NCBI GenBank assembly: GCA_013822085.1
Contig: PNJV01000001.1
Location: 91,658-147,849, forward strand
DNA from: Isosphaera sp.
GTDB lineage: Bacteria; Planctomycetota; Phycisphaerae; Phycisphaerales; UBA1924
Direction of reading: 5' to 3'
DNA length: 56,192 nucleotides
Position numbers and translations under genes: made by a program. Each line of letters opens with the position of its first letter. Positions within the stretch are counted from its first letter, which is position 1. The notes below the pieces were generated by a model. It was given only the letters and a program-made list of their open reading frames with translations. It was not told where the DNA came from and searched no databases. This document shows positions 44,038-52,520 of this stretch, piece by piece.

Positions 44038-44061
44038 CCCACCCCCCACCCCCCACCCCCA
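44038..44061 (-). repeat. G-quadruplex-like tract just after the folM-like gene
   Basis: The plus strand has four C-runs (three, six, six and five) separated by single A; the minus strand therefore fits the G-quadruplex pattern. It begins two bases after the stop codon of the upstream gene. The C-rich, G-poor transcript would also suit Rho loading. No hairpin-plus-T-run terminator is seen here. Confidence 0.55.
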
Positions 44062-44140
44062 GTGCGCACCCTCGCGCCCACGCAAGCAGGGCTCGCGCAC
44101 ACGGCACCCCGCTCGCACGACGACTACGATCTGCCCATCC

Positions 44141-44213
44141 GCCGCCTTAGCTCAGCTGGTAGAGCAGCGGTTTTGTAAACCGCAGGTCGCCGGTTCAAGT
44201 CCGGCAGGCGGCC
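44141..44213 (+). tRNA. tRNA-Thr (anticodon UGU)
   Basis: The cloverleaf is complete: acceptor GCCGCCT/AGGCGGC, D-stem GCTC/GAGC, anticodon stem GCGGT/ACCGC with loop TTTGTAA (anticodon TGT), T-stem GCCGG/CCGGC with TTCAAGT loop. The 73rd base is C, whereas bacterial tRNA-Thr usually has A or U there. CCA is not encoded. A TACGAT hexamer at 44125-44130 ends 10 bp upstream and may be its -10. Confidence 0.95.
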
Positions 44214-44240
44214 CTGTCGCGCGGGCGTCTAGTCACACTC

Positions 44241-44258
44241 AAAAAACCTACAAAGGTT
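44241..44258 (-). terminator. Possible weak rho-independent terminator after tRNA-Arg
   Basis: On the minus strand a 5-bp stem (AACCT/AGGTT, 4-nt loop) leads into a run of six T that begins with the last bases of the stem. It lies about 150 bp beyond the tRNA-Arg 3' end. The stem is short, so strength is doubtful. Confidence 0.4.
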
Positions 44259-44406
44259 GATCGCACGCGGCACCGACGTGGCCCCGCACACCCAAGCCCG
44301 CGCACCTTGGATGGATCTGCCATCGGGCCGCGCACACGGCCGGGCACGCACGAGCCCCAGGCACGCACAAATCGCCGCAGCCGGCCCGCACTTTCGGGCC
44401 CTCAAA

Positions 44407-44480
44407 TACGGGCGAAGGGACTCGAACCCCTAACCTTCTGATCCGTAGTCAGATGCTCTATCCAATTGAGCTACGCCCGC
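44407..44480 (-). tRNA. tRNA-Arg (anticodon ACG)
   Basis: On the minus strand: acceptor GCGGGCG/CGCCCGT (first pair G-U), anticodon stem CTGA-type with loop CTACGGA (anticodon ACG, normally edited to ICG), T-loop TTCGAGT, discriminator A. It is 74 nt long and CCA is not encoded. It lies downstream of rpsT but has its own promoter candidate. Confidence 0.94.
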
Positions 44481-44497
44481 TCGAACTCCGACACGTC

Positions 44498-44506
44498 ATT
44501 GTATCA
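44498..44506 (-). promoter_or_regulatory. Extended -10 promoter for tRNA-Arg
   Basis: On the minus strand TGATACAAT contains an extended -10 (TGn followed by TACAAT, five of six consensus bases). The hexamer ends 17 nt before the tRNA 5' end, which predicts a 5' leader of about 10 nt. No -35 is seen, as is normal for extended -10 promoters. Confidence 0.6.
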
Positions 44507-44593
44507 CACACCCCGCCGAGCACGCACGCCCCTCGGCCAGAACCGGGCTGGCTGTTGCCAGCTCAAGGCCAGTCCGGACGTGCGCCCGCGAGC

Positions 44594-44893
44594 TTACTTC
44601 TTGCTCGGCGGCGCGGCCAACTGGCCCGCGTCCTTCCGCGCCTTGAGCCTGGCGGCCATGCGGCTCTTGCGTCGCGCCGCCTGGTTCTTATGGATCACGC
44701 CCTTGGCCGCCGTCCGATCCAGCAGCCGCGACACCACGCGGTAGGCCGCTGTGGCGTCGTCCAGCGACGCGTGCAGCAGCTTGTCCCGGAAGTCCTTGAG
44801 CGCCGTGCGCATGTCCGTCTTGCGCCAGCGGTTCAGCGCCGCCTTCTTCTCCGCCTGGCGGATGCGTTTCTGCGACGAGAGCGTGTGAGCCAT
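44594..44893 (-). CDS. rpsT: Small ribosomal subunit protein bS20
   Basis: This 99-residue protein binds 16S rRNA early in 30S assembly. The N-terminus AHTLSSQKRIRQAEKKAALN and the three-helix, Lys/Arg/Ala-rich body ending in HKNQAARRKSRMAARL are characteristic. ATG 44893 has GGAGG 13-17 bases upstream. A good sigma-70-type promoter lies 54-82 bp upstream. tRNA-Arg lies downstream on the same strand, 113 bp away. Confidence 0.96.
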   Translation of the reverse strand: MAHTLSSQKRIRQAEKKAALNRWRKTDMRTALKDFRDKLLHASLDDATAAYRVVSRLLDRTAAKGVIHKNQAARRKSRMAARLKARKDAGQLAAPPSKK

Positions 44894-44946
44894 ACCTGCC
44901 GGATACCTCCACAGTGCACGCCGCGACCCCCGGGCGGCGAGCCAGC

Positions 44947-44975
44947 ATTCTAGTCCCTAGGCCGTCCCGGAGCAA
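44947..44975 (-). promoter_or_regulatory. Sigma-70-type promoter for rpsT
   Basis: On the minus strand: -35 TTGCTC (44975-44970), 17-bp spacer, -10 TAGAAT (44952-44947, five of six consensus bases). The predicted leader of about 45 nt contains the rpsT Shine-Dalgarno sequence. Confidence 0.65.
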
Positions 44976-45021
44976 TCCGCACCACGGCCGCCGCGCCCCA
45001 CCCGCCGCCTTCCGCGTGCCG

Positions 45022-45486
45022 TTAGTTGATCTCGATGATCTCGAATTTCTTGACGCCACGCGGCGTACGAACAGACACCACCTCGCCCACCCGCGCCTTC
45101 ATCATCGCCTCGCCCATCGGGCTCGTGCCCGTGACCTCCAAAAAATCCTCCGACACAGCCCCGGAGAACTCCCCGACCATCTTGATCACCTCGAGCTCAC
45201 CGGATCCCGCCTCGCGGATCTTGACCATCGCCCCGATGAACACGATCCCCGCGCTGCGCAGCGACTCGTCCACCACCGACACGTTGGCCAACCGCTCCTG
45301 CAGCCGCCGGATCTCGGCCTCCTCGATCCCCTGCTGCTCCCGGGCCGCGTGATAGTCGCCGTTCTCCTTCAAGTCCCCCAGCGCCCGGGCCTCGGCGATC
45401 ACCTGCGCCATCTTGGGCCGGTTCTCGATCAGCACTCGCAGCCGGGCTTCGAGCGTTTCTTTCTCGGCTTTGGTTATAAGTTCCAT
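45022..45486 (-). CDS. greA: Transcription elongation factor GreA
   Basis: GreA rescues backtracked RNA polymerase by stimulating cleavage of the transcript 3' end. It has 154 residues. The N-terminal coiled coil includes the functional tip ENGDYHAAREQQGIEEAEI with its acidic residues; the C-terminal FKBP-like domain has SPMGEAMMKARVGEVVSV and ends VKKFEIIEIN. ATG 45486 (MELITKAEKETLEARL) is preferred over an in-frame upstream start because of the family N-terminus and a GAGGGA about 8-13 bases upstream. It lies between a DinB-like gene and rpsT, all on the minus strand. Confidence 0.95.
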   Translation of the reverse strand: MELITKAEKETLEARLRVLIENRPKMAQVIAEARALGDLKENGDYHAAREQQGIEEAEIRRLQERLANVSVVDESLRSAGIVFIGAMVKIREAGSGELEVIKMVGEFSGAVSEDFLEVTGTSPMGEAMMKARVGEVVSVRTPRGVKKFEIIEIN

Positions 45487-45701
45487 GTCCCGTCCCTCGT
45501 CTGTTCGTGCACGCACCGGGCCGCCCGTCGCACGAGATTGCCCGAGATCAAACGCACCGCCGCGCGGCGCGGCGTCGCCCGCTCAGGGCTCACTGGTCGT
45601 GCGATACTCTCCCGACAGAATAGGCACGGCACACACCGAGCATCTCCCGCACAGCGGCCCGCCGGGCCCTGCGCAGCCGCCCGCGGAGCCGCCGCGCACG
45701 C

Positions 45702-46214
45702 TCACGACCCGGGCACGCGGATCCGCATCATGTAATCGAGCTCCGGCCCGACGCCCCCGACACGCCGAATCGCGTTAGTCGCCTGCGCGCGATGATGGAT
45801 CGAGTGCACCAGGCACTGCACCACCATCTCGCCAAGCGGCGCACGGAAGAGCTTGCCCTTGGAGTCTCTATAAACCTGCTCCGCGCCCAGCCGCGCCGGA
45901 TCAAGCCCAGCAAAGAACTCCTCCCGGCCGCGCGCTACCGCCGCCAGCGCCTCGCGCAGCTGCGCCACGCCGGTCCTGGCCGACTCATCCGGCCACCTGG
46001 TCTCCGTCTCCTGCCGCCACCGCCAGAGCCACACCAGCTCGCCGTTGTAGGTGTGAATCAGGATCCTCCGCAGCGTGCCCGGGCCCGTCTGCACGTCGCG
46101 GTCGAGCTGCTCGTCGCCGAGCTTCTCGGCAGCCGACAGCACCGCCGCGTTGCCCCAGTCCGAGTACACGAACATGTGCCTGAGCGTGCCCAGGTCCAAC
46201 CGCGTCGCTTCCAT
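45702..46214 (-). CDS. DinB-fold family protein
   Basis: This 170-residue protein is a four-helix bundle of the DinB superfamily with three candidate metal-binding His: one in RRILIHTYNGELVWLWRW and two in LVHSIHHRAQATNAIR. The region LRHMFVYSDWGNAAVL is the usual first helix (NxxL/DWAN-like). Function is unknown; relatives are often thiol transferases or metal-dependent hydrolases. It starts at ATG 46214, two codons inside a TTG-initiated frame. A TACGCT hexamer ends 5 nt upstream. It is divergent from the GNAT gene. Confidence 0.85.
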   Translation of the reverse strand: MEATRLDLGTLRHMFVYSDWGNAAVLSAAEKLGDEQLDRDVQTGPGTLRRILIHTYNGELVWLWRWRQETETRWPDESARTGVAQLREALAAVARGREEFFAGLDPARLGAEQVYRDSKGKLFRAPLGEMVVQCLVHSIHHRAQATNAIRRVGGVGPELDYMMRIRVPGS

Positions 46215-46219
46215 GCTCA

Positions 46220-46225
46220 AGCGTA
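46220..46225 (-). promoter_or_regulatory. Leaderless-type -10 (TACGCT) for the DinB-like gene
   Basis: On the minus strand TACGCT ends 5 nt before the ATG at 46214. The same hexamer serves the thioesterase gene at 16182. Confidence 0.5.
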
Positions 46226-46290
46226 CGCCAAGCCACGCCCGCGGCGATCGGCTCTCACGGCTGGCGCTGCCCCCACGGCCGGTCAGCCCT

Positions 46291-46296
46291 TACCCT
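46291..46296 (+). promoter_or_regulatory. Leaderless-type -10 (TACCCT) for the GNAT gene
   Basis: TACCCT ends 8 nt before the ATG at 46305. No Shine-Dalgarno sequence is present. Confidence 0.45.
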
Positions 46297-46304
46297 CCAC
46301 GCGC

Positions 46305-46841
46305 ATGACCACCGCACCACCCCCGATCATCCGCGACGCGACCGACGCCGACCTGCCAGCGATCTTTGATATCTACCACGAACAGGTCGCGACCGGCTCA
46401 GCGACCTTCGACACCACGCCCCGAACGCCTGAACAGCAGCGCGCCTGGATGGACGCGCACCGATCGCCCAACCGGCCCGTGATCGTCGCCACAGACTCCG
46501 CCGGCGCAGTGCTCGGCTGGGCGTCGGTCAACCAATGGTCCGACCGCCGGGCCTACGACCGCACCGGCGAGATATCGATCTACATCCGCGCCGGCATGCG
46601 CGGCATGGGCATCGGGCGGCTGCTGATGCGCCAGCTGATCGACCGCGCGACCGCCGCGGGCCTGTGCGTGCTGCTTGCGCGGGTCACCGAGGGCAACCCC
46701 GCCAGCCTGAACCTCCATCTCGGCCACGGCTTTGTCACCGTCGGCATCATGCACCGTGTAGGCGAGAAGTTCGGGCGGATCTACGACGTGCGACTGCTGG
46801 AGCTGCACATCGACGGCTGGAGCCCGGCCGTTCAATCGTAA
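46305..46841 (+). CDS. GNAT N-acetyltransferase, phosphinothricin/methionine-sulfone acetyltransferase-like
   Basis: This 178-residue acetyl-CoA-dependent N-acetyltransferase has the PAT/MddA-type pattern: IRDATDADLPAIFDIYHEQV at the start, TGSATFDTTPRTPEQ, LGWASVNQWSDRRAYDRTGEISIYI, the acetyl-CoA pyrophosphate loop RGMGIGRLLM and the late NPASLNLHLGHGFVTVG. Relatives acetylate small amino-acid analogues such as methionine sulfone or phosphinothricin; the true substrate here is unknown. It starts at ATG 46305. It is divergent from a DinB-like gene and convergent with the rRNA unit. Confidence 0.88.
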   Translation: MTTAPPPIIRDATDADLPAIFDIYHEQVATGSATFDTTPRTPEQQRAWMDAHRSPNRPVIVATDSAGAVLGWASVNQWSDRRAYDRTGEISIYIRAGMRGMGIGRLLMRQLIDRATAAGLCVLLARVTEGNPASLNLHLGHGFVTVGIMHRVGEKFGRIYDVRLLELHIDGWSPAVQS

Positions 46842-46863
46842 CTAGCAACGGCCATACAGAAGA

Positions 46864-46919
46864 GCCTCGCGTGATCGGCTCGGTGCACGCCGAGAGCACC
46901 GACACGAGAAACGCGAGGC
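46864..46919. repeat. Nested inverted repeat between the GNAT gene and the rRNA terminator
   Basis: A perfect 9-bp inverted repeat (GCCTCGCGT / ACGCGAGGC) encloses 38 bases that can form either of two smaller hairpins (CTCGG/CCGAG or CGGTGC/GCACCG). It lies 22 bp after the GNAT stop codon. No T-run follows on either strand. It may be a transcript-end structure for GNAT. Confidence 0.55.
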
Positions 46920-46930
46920 ATGCGTAGAAA

Positions 46931-46967
46931 TAAAAAAGGCCCCACCAAGGTTTACCTTGGCAGGGCC
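46931..46967 (-). terminator. Rho-independent terminator of the 23S-5S rRNA unit
   Basis: On the minus strand a 13-bp stem (GGCCCTGCCAAGG / CCTTGGTGGGGCC, with two G-U pairs) and 4-nt loop is followed by six T. It begins 5 nt after the 5S 3' end. Confidence 0.92.
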
Positions 46968-46971
46968 AAAC

Positions 46972-47077
46972 GCCGGCGACAACCTACTTTCCCGCTATGC
47001 AGTATCATCGGCGACCCTGGCTTAACTGCTGTGTTCGGGATGGGAACAGGTGTTTCCCAGGGTCAATGGTCACCGAC
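46972..47077 (-). rRNA. rrf: 5S ribosomal RNA
   Basis: The minus strand contains the conserved 5S core (CCCATCCCGAACAC, AAGTTAAGCC, CGATGATACTGC, AAAGTAGG). The ends were set by the terminal helix: GTCGGTGAC at the 5' end pairs with GTCGCCGGC at the 3' end (nine pairs including G-U), giving about 106 nt. The exact ends may shift by a few bases. It lies about 130 nt downstream of 23S. Confidence 0.93.
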
Positions 47078-47207
47078 AAATCGTGCGCACAACTTGCGAA
47101 GAGCGCACGGCGTGAACTGAATAAGGACCGATGTCGAGCGAAGACCGACGAACAAACACGAAGACGAGATGATCACCGCCGAGTGCCATGGTGGCGCCCG
47201 GCTGGCG

Positions 47208-49942
<2,735 letters not shown>

Positions 49943-49949
49943 CGCCAGC

Positions 49950-50271
49950 CCGACGCCACGCTCACGCGCGACCGGCCAGCAAGATCATCGCCTTCCGACA
50001 GCGGCCACAACCTCATGGTCATGCGCCGCTGCCGGCCTTCAGGTTCGCTCGTCTTTGTCTTCGCTTACAAGTCTCTGAGTCTTCTCCACACGCGTGCCCG
50101 TAGGCACACGCGTGGATCACAGCCGGCACTAGCGGCCATCACCGCTTGGCCGACCACTCAAAGACAGACATCAATCCGTATCCAGTTGTCAAACACTCTG
50201 AACCAGCGCCGTGCACACTCGTCGTGAGCCCGGCCTGGCTCTGTCCCGGCGTTTCCGCCGCGGTGGGGAGG
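49950..50271 (-). other. Leader of the 23S rRNA transcript
   Basis: This stretch of about 320 bases between the 23S 5' end and its promoter holds no gene. On the minus strand it contains TTTGACAACTGGATA (50193-50179), similar to the element that precedes 23S in the 16S-23S spacers of many bacteria, and a hairpin at about 50088-50117 (stems of 13 with two mismatches). No tRNA is found in it. Confidence 0.55.
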
Positions 50272-50299
50272 ATGATAGTCACACCATCCGCATCGTCAA
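50272..50299 (-). promoter_or_regulatory. Sigma-70-type promoter for the 23S-5S unit
   Basis: On the minus strand: -35 TTGACG (50299-50294), 16-bp spacer, -10 TATCAT (50277-50272). Each hexamer matches five of six consensus bases, the best promoter in the window. It lies about 330 bp upstream of 23S and 100 bp after the pilus-locus genes. Confidence 0.75.
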
Positions 50300-50361
50300 G
50301 CCTTTGCGAAGGGCTGTGACAAAATCCCGCCGTCATCCACAATTCTTCCACCCCGCTCAAT

Positions 50362-50384
50362 GGTCAGGCCATTTCGGCTTGACC
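50362..50384 (-). terminator. Hairpin after the pilus-locus genes, possible terminator
   Basis: On the minus strand GGTCAAGCC and GGCCTGACC (one mismatch, 5-nt loop) form a stem beginning 14 bp after the stop codon of the last pilus-locus gene. No T-run follows, so termination here would be weak or Rho-assisted. Confidence 0.35.
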
Positions 50385-50397
50385 ACAGCCCTAACAC

Positions 50398-52419
50398 TTA
50401 CCCCTGCCGACCCCCCTGCCGACCGCCATCGCCGGGCGGCCCACCCGGCGGCACGGGACGCCTGGGGCGCTGCTCGCCGCGCAGGTCCCGCTGGCCGTCG
50501 GCGTGGGAGTTCTCCAGCCTAGTCCGCAGCTCCCGCATGCTCTCGCCCGCGGCCCGCTCCAGCAGGACCTTGCCGTCGACATCGCGGAAGTACGCCTGCA
50601 CGCGGTCGGCCCCAGCCCCGATCCCCGCCGCTGAGCTGGGCACGTTGGTTACCAGCAGCAGATAGGTGTCGCGGAAGACCTCCTCGGCCTTGCTCCGCAC
50701 GCGTTCGGGCTCAGCCGCCCCCCCTGCCCCCTGCTGGGCCACGTCCCGCGCCCCCTCACCGGCAACGTCAGGGAACTCGATCTGGCCGTGCACCCGATCG
50801 CCCGGCTGGAGGTCCGCGGTCCCACGCCGCCAATACCCCCACCGGAACGCGTACACCTCCACGCTGGCCACCGCGCCCTGCGGCCCGCCGGTGGACGCCT
50901 GGGTCAAGAAGTAATACACCTCCGGCTCGACGCGCACCGGCTCGCTCCATTCGCTCCACGCCGTCCACAGCTCGGGCTCGCTGGCCGACTGCCGGTCCTC
51001 CTGCCGAAGCAGCCCGCTCCTGCCGTACACGGGGTTCGTCAGCGCGTACCGGACCCGGTAGCGATACTCCCGCCCGCGCTCGACGCTCAGATCGTGCACC
51101 CACATCGTTGTCTGGCCTTCGAGCAGCGGCGCAAACTGCGCGCCCGTGGCCGGCCCGTCGGGCGCGTCCAACGGTGCCGCGCCCCCGAGCTGCGCCTCGA
51201 TCTCGCCGATCCGCGTGTCCACCCGGCCCAGCTGCTCGCGGTTGGTCGTCAGGTCCTTGCGGATCCGTTCGAGCGTCAGCTGGCGCTCGTCGGGACGGTT
51301 CGGGTCGGGCGCTCCGCCCTCACCGCCCCGATCACCCCCCCCACCGCCCCCGCCCCCCCTGCCGCCCCGGCCACCGCCGCCGTCCCGACCTCGACCGCCC
51401 CGGGGGGGCGGCTCGCGTGGCGGCTGCTGCTGAGGCGGCGGCTCCAGCGCAGCCTCCAAGCCCTTGATCCGCCTGTCCAGCGCCGTGCGCTCCCGCCGCA
51501 ACTGCCGCAGCTCCTCGGCCAGCTCCAGCCCGGCCCCCGTGTCCGACGGCGGCACCCACGGCAGACCCACCTGCCTGCCGCGCAGCTCGGCGCGCTGATA
51601 CAGCGCCGGCCTGAGCACCTCCTCGCGCTTGCCCGCCGCCTGCTGGCGAAGCTCGCCGATGTCCAGCTCCGGCGTCGCCGCCAGCTCGGCCAGGCCAGTG
51701 ACGCGCCCCGGCAGCTCCCCCACCGCTGCCGCGGCGCCCCAGCTGCCGTCGGCCTGCCGCTCCTGACGCTCCGCCGACACCCGCACCACCTCCGAGCGTT
51801 CCCACCACGGCTGAGGCAGCGGCTGCCAATCCTCCTCACCGCCCTGCGGCGTCGCCGTCAGCGCCGCCCGCAGCGCCTCGGCGTCCACATGCGCCTCGAC
51901 GCTCACCAGCGCCTTGTCGTGCGGCCCCTCGGCCGGCAGCAGCCTCTCCAGCCCGGGGTTCTGCTCGATCTCCGCCGCGCTGATCGTCATCAGGTACGCC
52001 GCGGCGCGCAGGCCCCCGGGGCCGGGGACGCTCGGCACCGGCACGAACTGCCCCGACTTGATCCCGCCCCCGGCCACGCTCCCGATCCCAAGCTCCGGCA
52101 GCGCCCGCAGCCCCCACGCGAGGCTCGGGCTGGGCGACACGGCGCCCTCCAGCCCGCCCACGAACGCGGCGCGAACGTCCACCGGCTTGGCCTCGGGCAG
52201 CTCGGGGCTCTCGTCGCTCACCTGCGCCCGCAGCGTCTCCGCCCGGCTCGCCACCACCTCGTACGCGCGGGCAACGGGGACCTCCTCCTTGCCGACGGTC
52301 ACACGGTTGTTGACAAACCGGATCTGCCAGGCCAGCACGCCAAGAAGGATCACCAGCGTCACCCCGAGCAGGATCTTCTCGGCGTTCTTCTCGAGCGGAT
52401 GTATGCGTTGCACTGCCAT
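50398..52419 (-). CDS. Large single-pass membrane protein of the pilM locus, function unknown
   Basis: This 673-residue protein is not recognised by family. A short cytoplasmic N-terminus (AVQRIHPLEKNAEKI) is followed by one transmembrane helix (about 16-34: LLGVTLVILLGVLAWQI). The rest is probably periplasmic: an alpha/beta region to about 290; a coiled coil (about 295-330: AEELRQLRRERTALDRRIKGLEAAL); a Pro/Gly/Arg low-complexity stretch (about 335-375); a second coiled coil (LTLERIRKDLTTNREQLGRVDTRI); and a beta-rich C-terminal part (YRYRVRYALTNPVYG, WSEWSEPVRVEPE). ATG 52419 has AAGGA about 12 bases upstream. The topology recalls PilO/PilP-type alignment proteins; this is inference from context. 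Confidence 0.6.
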   Translation of the reverse strand: MAVQRIHPLEKNAEKILLGVTLVILLGVLAWQIRFVNNRVTVGKEEVPVARAYEVVASRAETLRAQVSDESPELPEAKPVDVRAAFVGGLEGAVSPSPSLAWGLRALPELGIGSVAGGGIKSGQFVPVPSVPGPGGLRAAAYLMTISAAEIEQNPGLERLLPAEGPHDKALVSVEAHVDAEALRAALTATPQGGEEDWQPLPQPWWERSEVVRVSAERQERQADGSWGAAAAVGELPGRVTGLAELAATPELDIGELRQQAAGKREEVLRPALYQRAELRGRQVGLPWVPPSDTGAGLELAEELRQLRRERTALDRRIKGLEAALEPPPQQQPPREPPPRGGRGRDGGGGRGGRGGGGGGGGDRGGEGGAPDPNRPDERQLTLERIRKDLTTNREQLGRVDTRIGEIEAQLGGAAPLDAPDGPATGAQFAPLLEGQTTMWVHDLSVERGREYRYRVRYALTNPVYGRSGLLRQEDRQSASEPELWTAWSEWSEPVRVEPEVYYFLTQASTGGPQGAVASVEVYAFRWGYWRRGTADLQPGDRVHGQIEFPDVAGEGARDVAQQGAGGAAEPERVRSKAEEVFRDTYLLLVTNVPSSAAGIGAGADRVQAYFRDVDGKVLLERAAGESMRELRTRLENSHADGQRDLRGEQRPRRPVPPGGPPGDGGRQGGRQG

Positions 52420-52520
52420 GGCTTGCCCCGTTCCTTGCCCGCCCCCGTGCCGCCTCTGTCACCACCGCGACCACCACCATCAACACCCACCATCAACACC
52501 CAAAGCCGCACGACCCTCGG

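Noticed and set aside
45792-46304. Longer N-terminal extension of the GNAT protein
   Set aside because: The in-frame extension is antisense to the DinB-like gene, lacks domain features, and the GNAT family N-terminus begins at the ATG at 46305.
49943-50397. A 16S rRNA or tRNA gene upstream of 23S
   Set aside because: The stretch is only about 450 bases long and contains no 16S core motifs and no cloverleaf; it fits a leader plus promoter.
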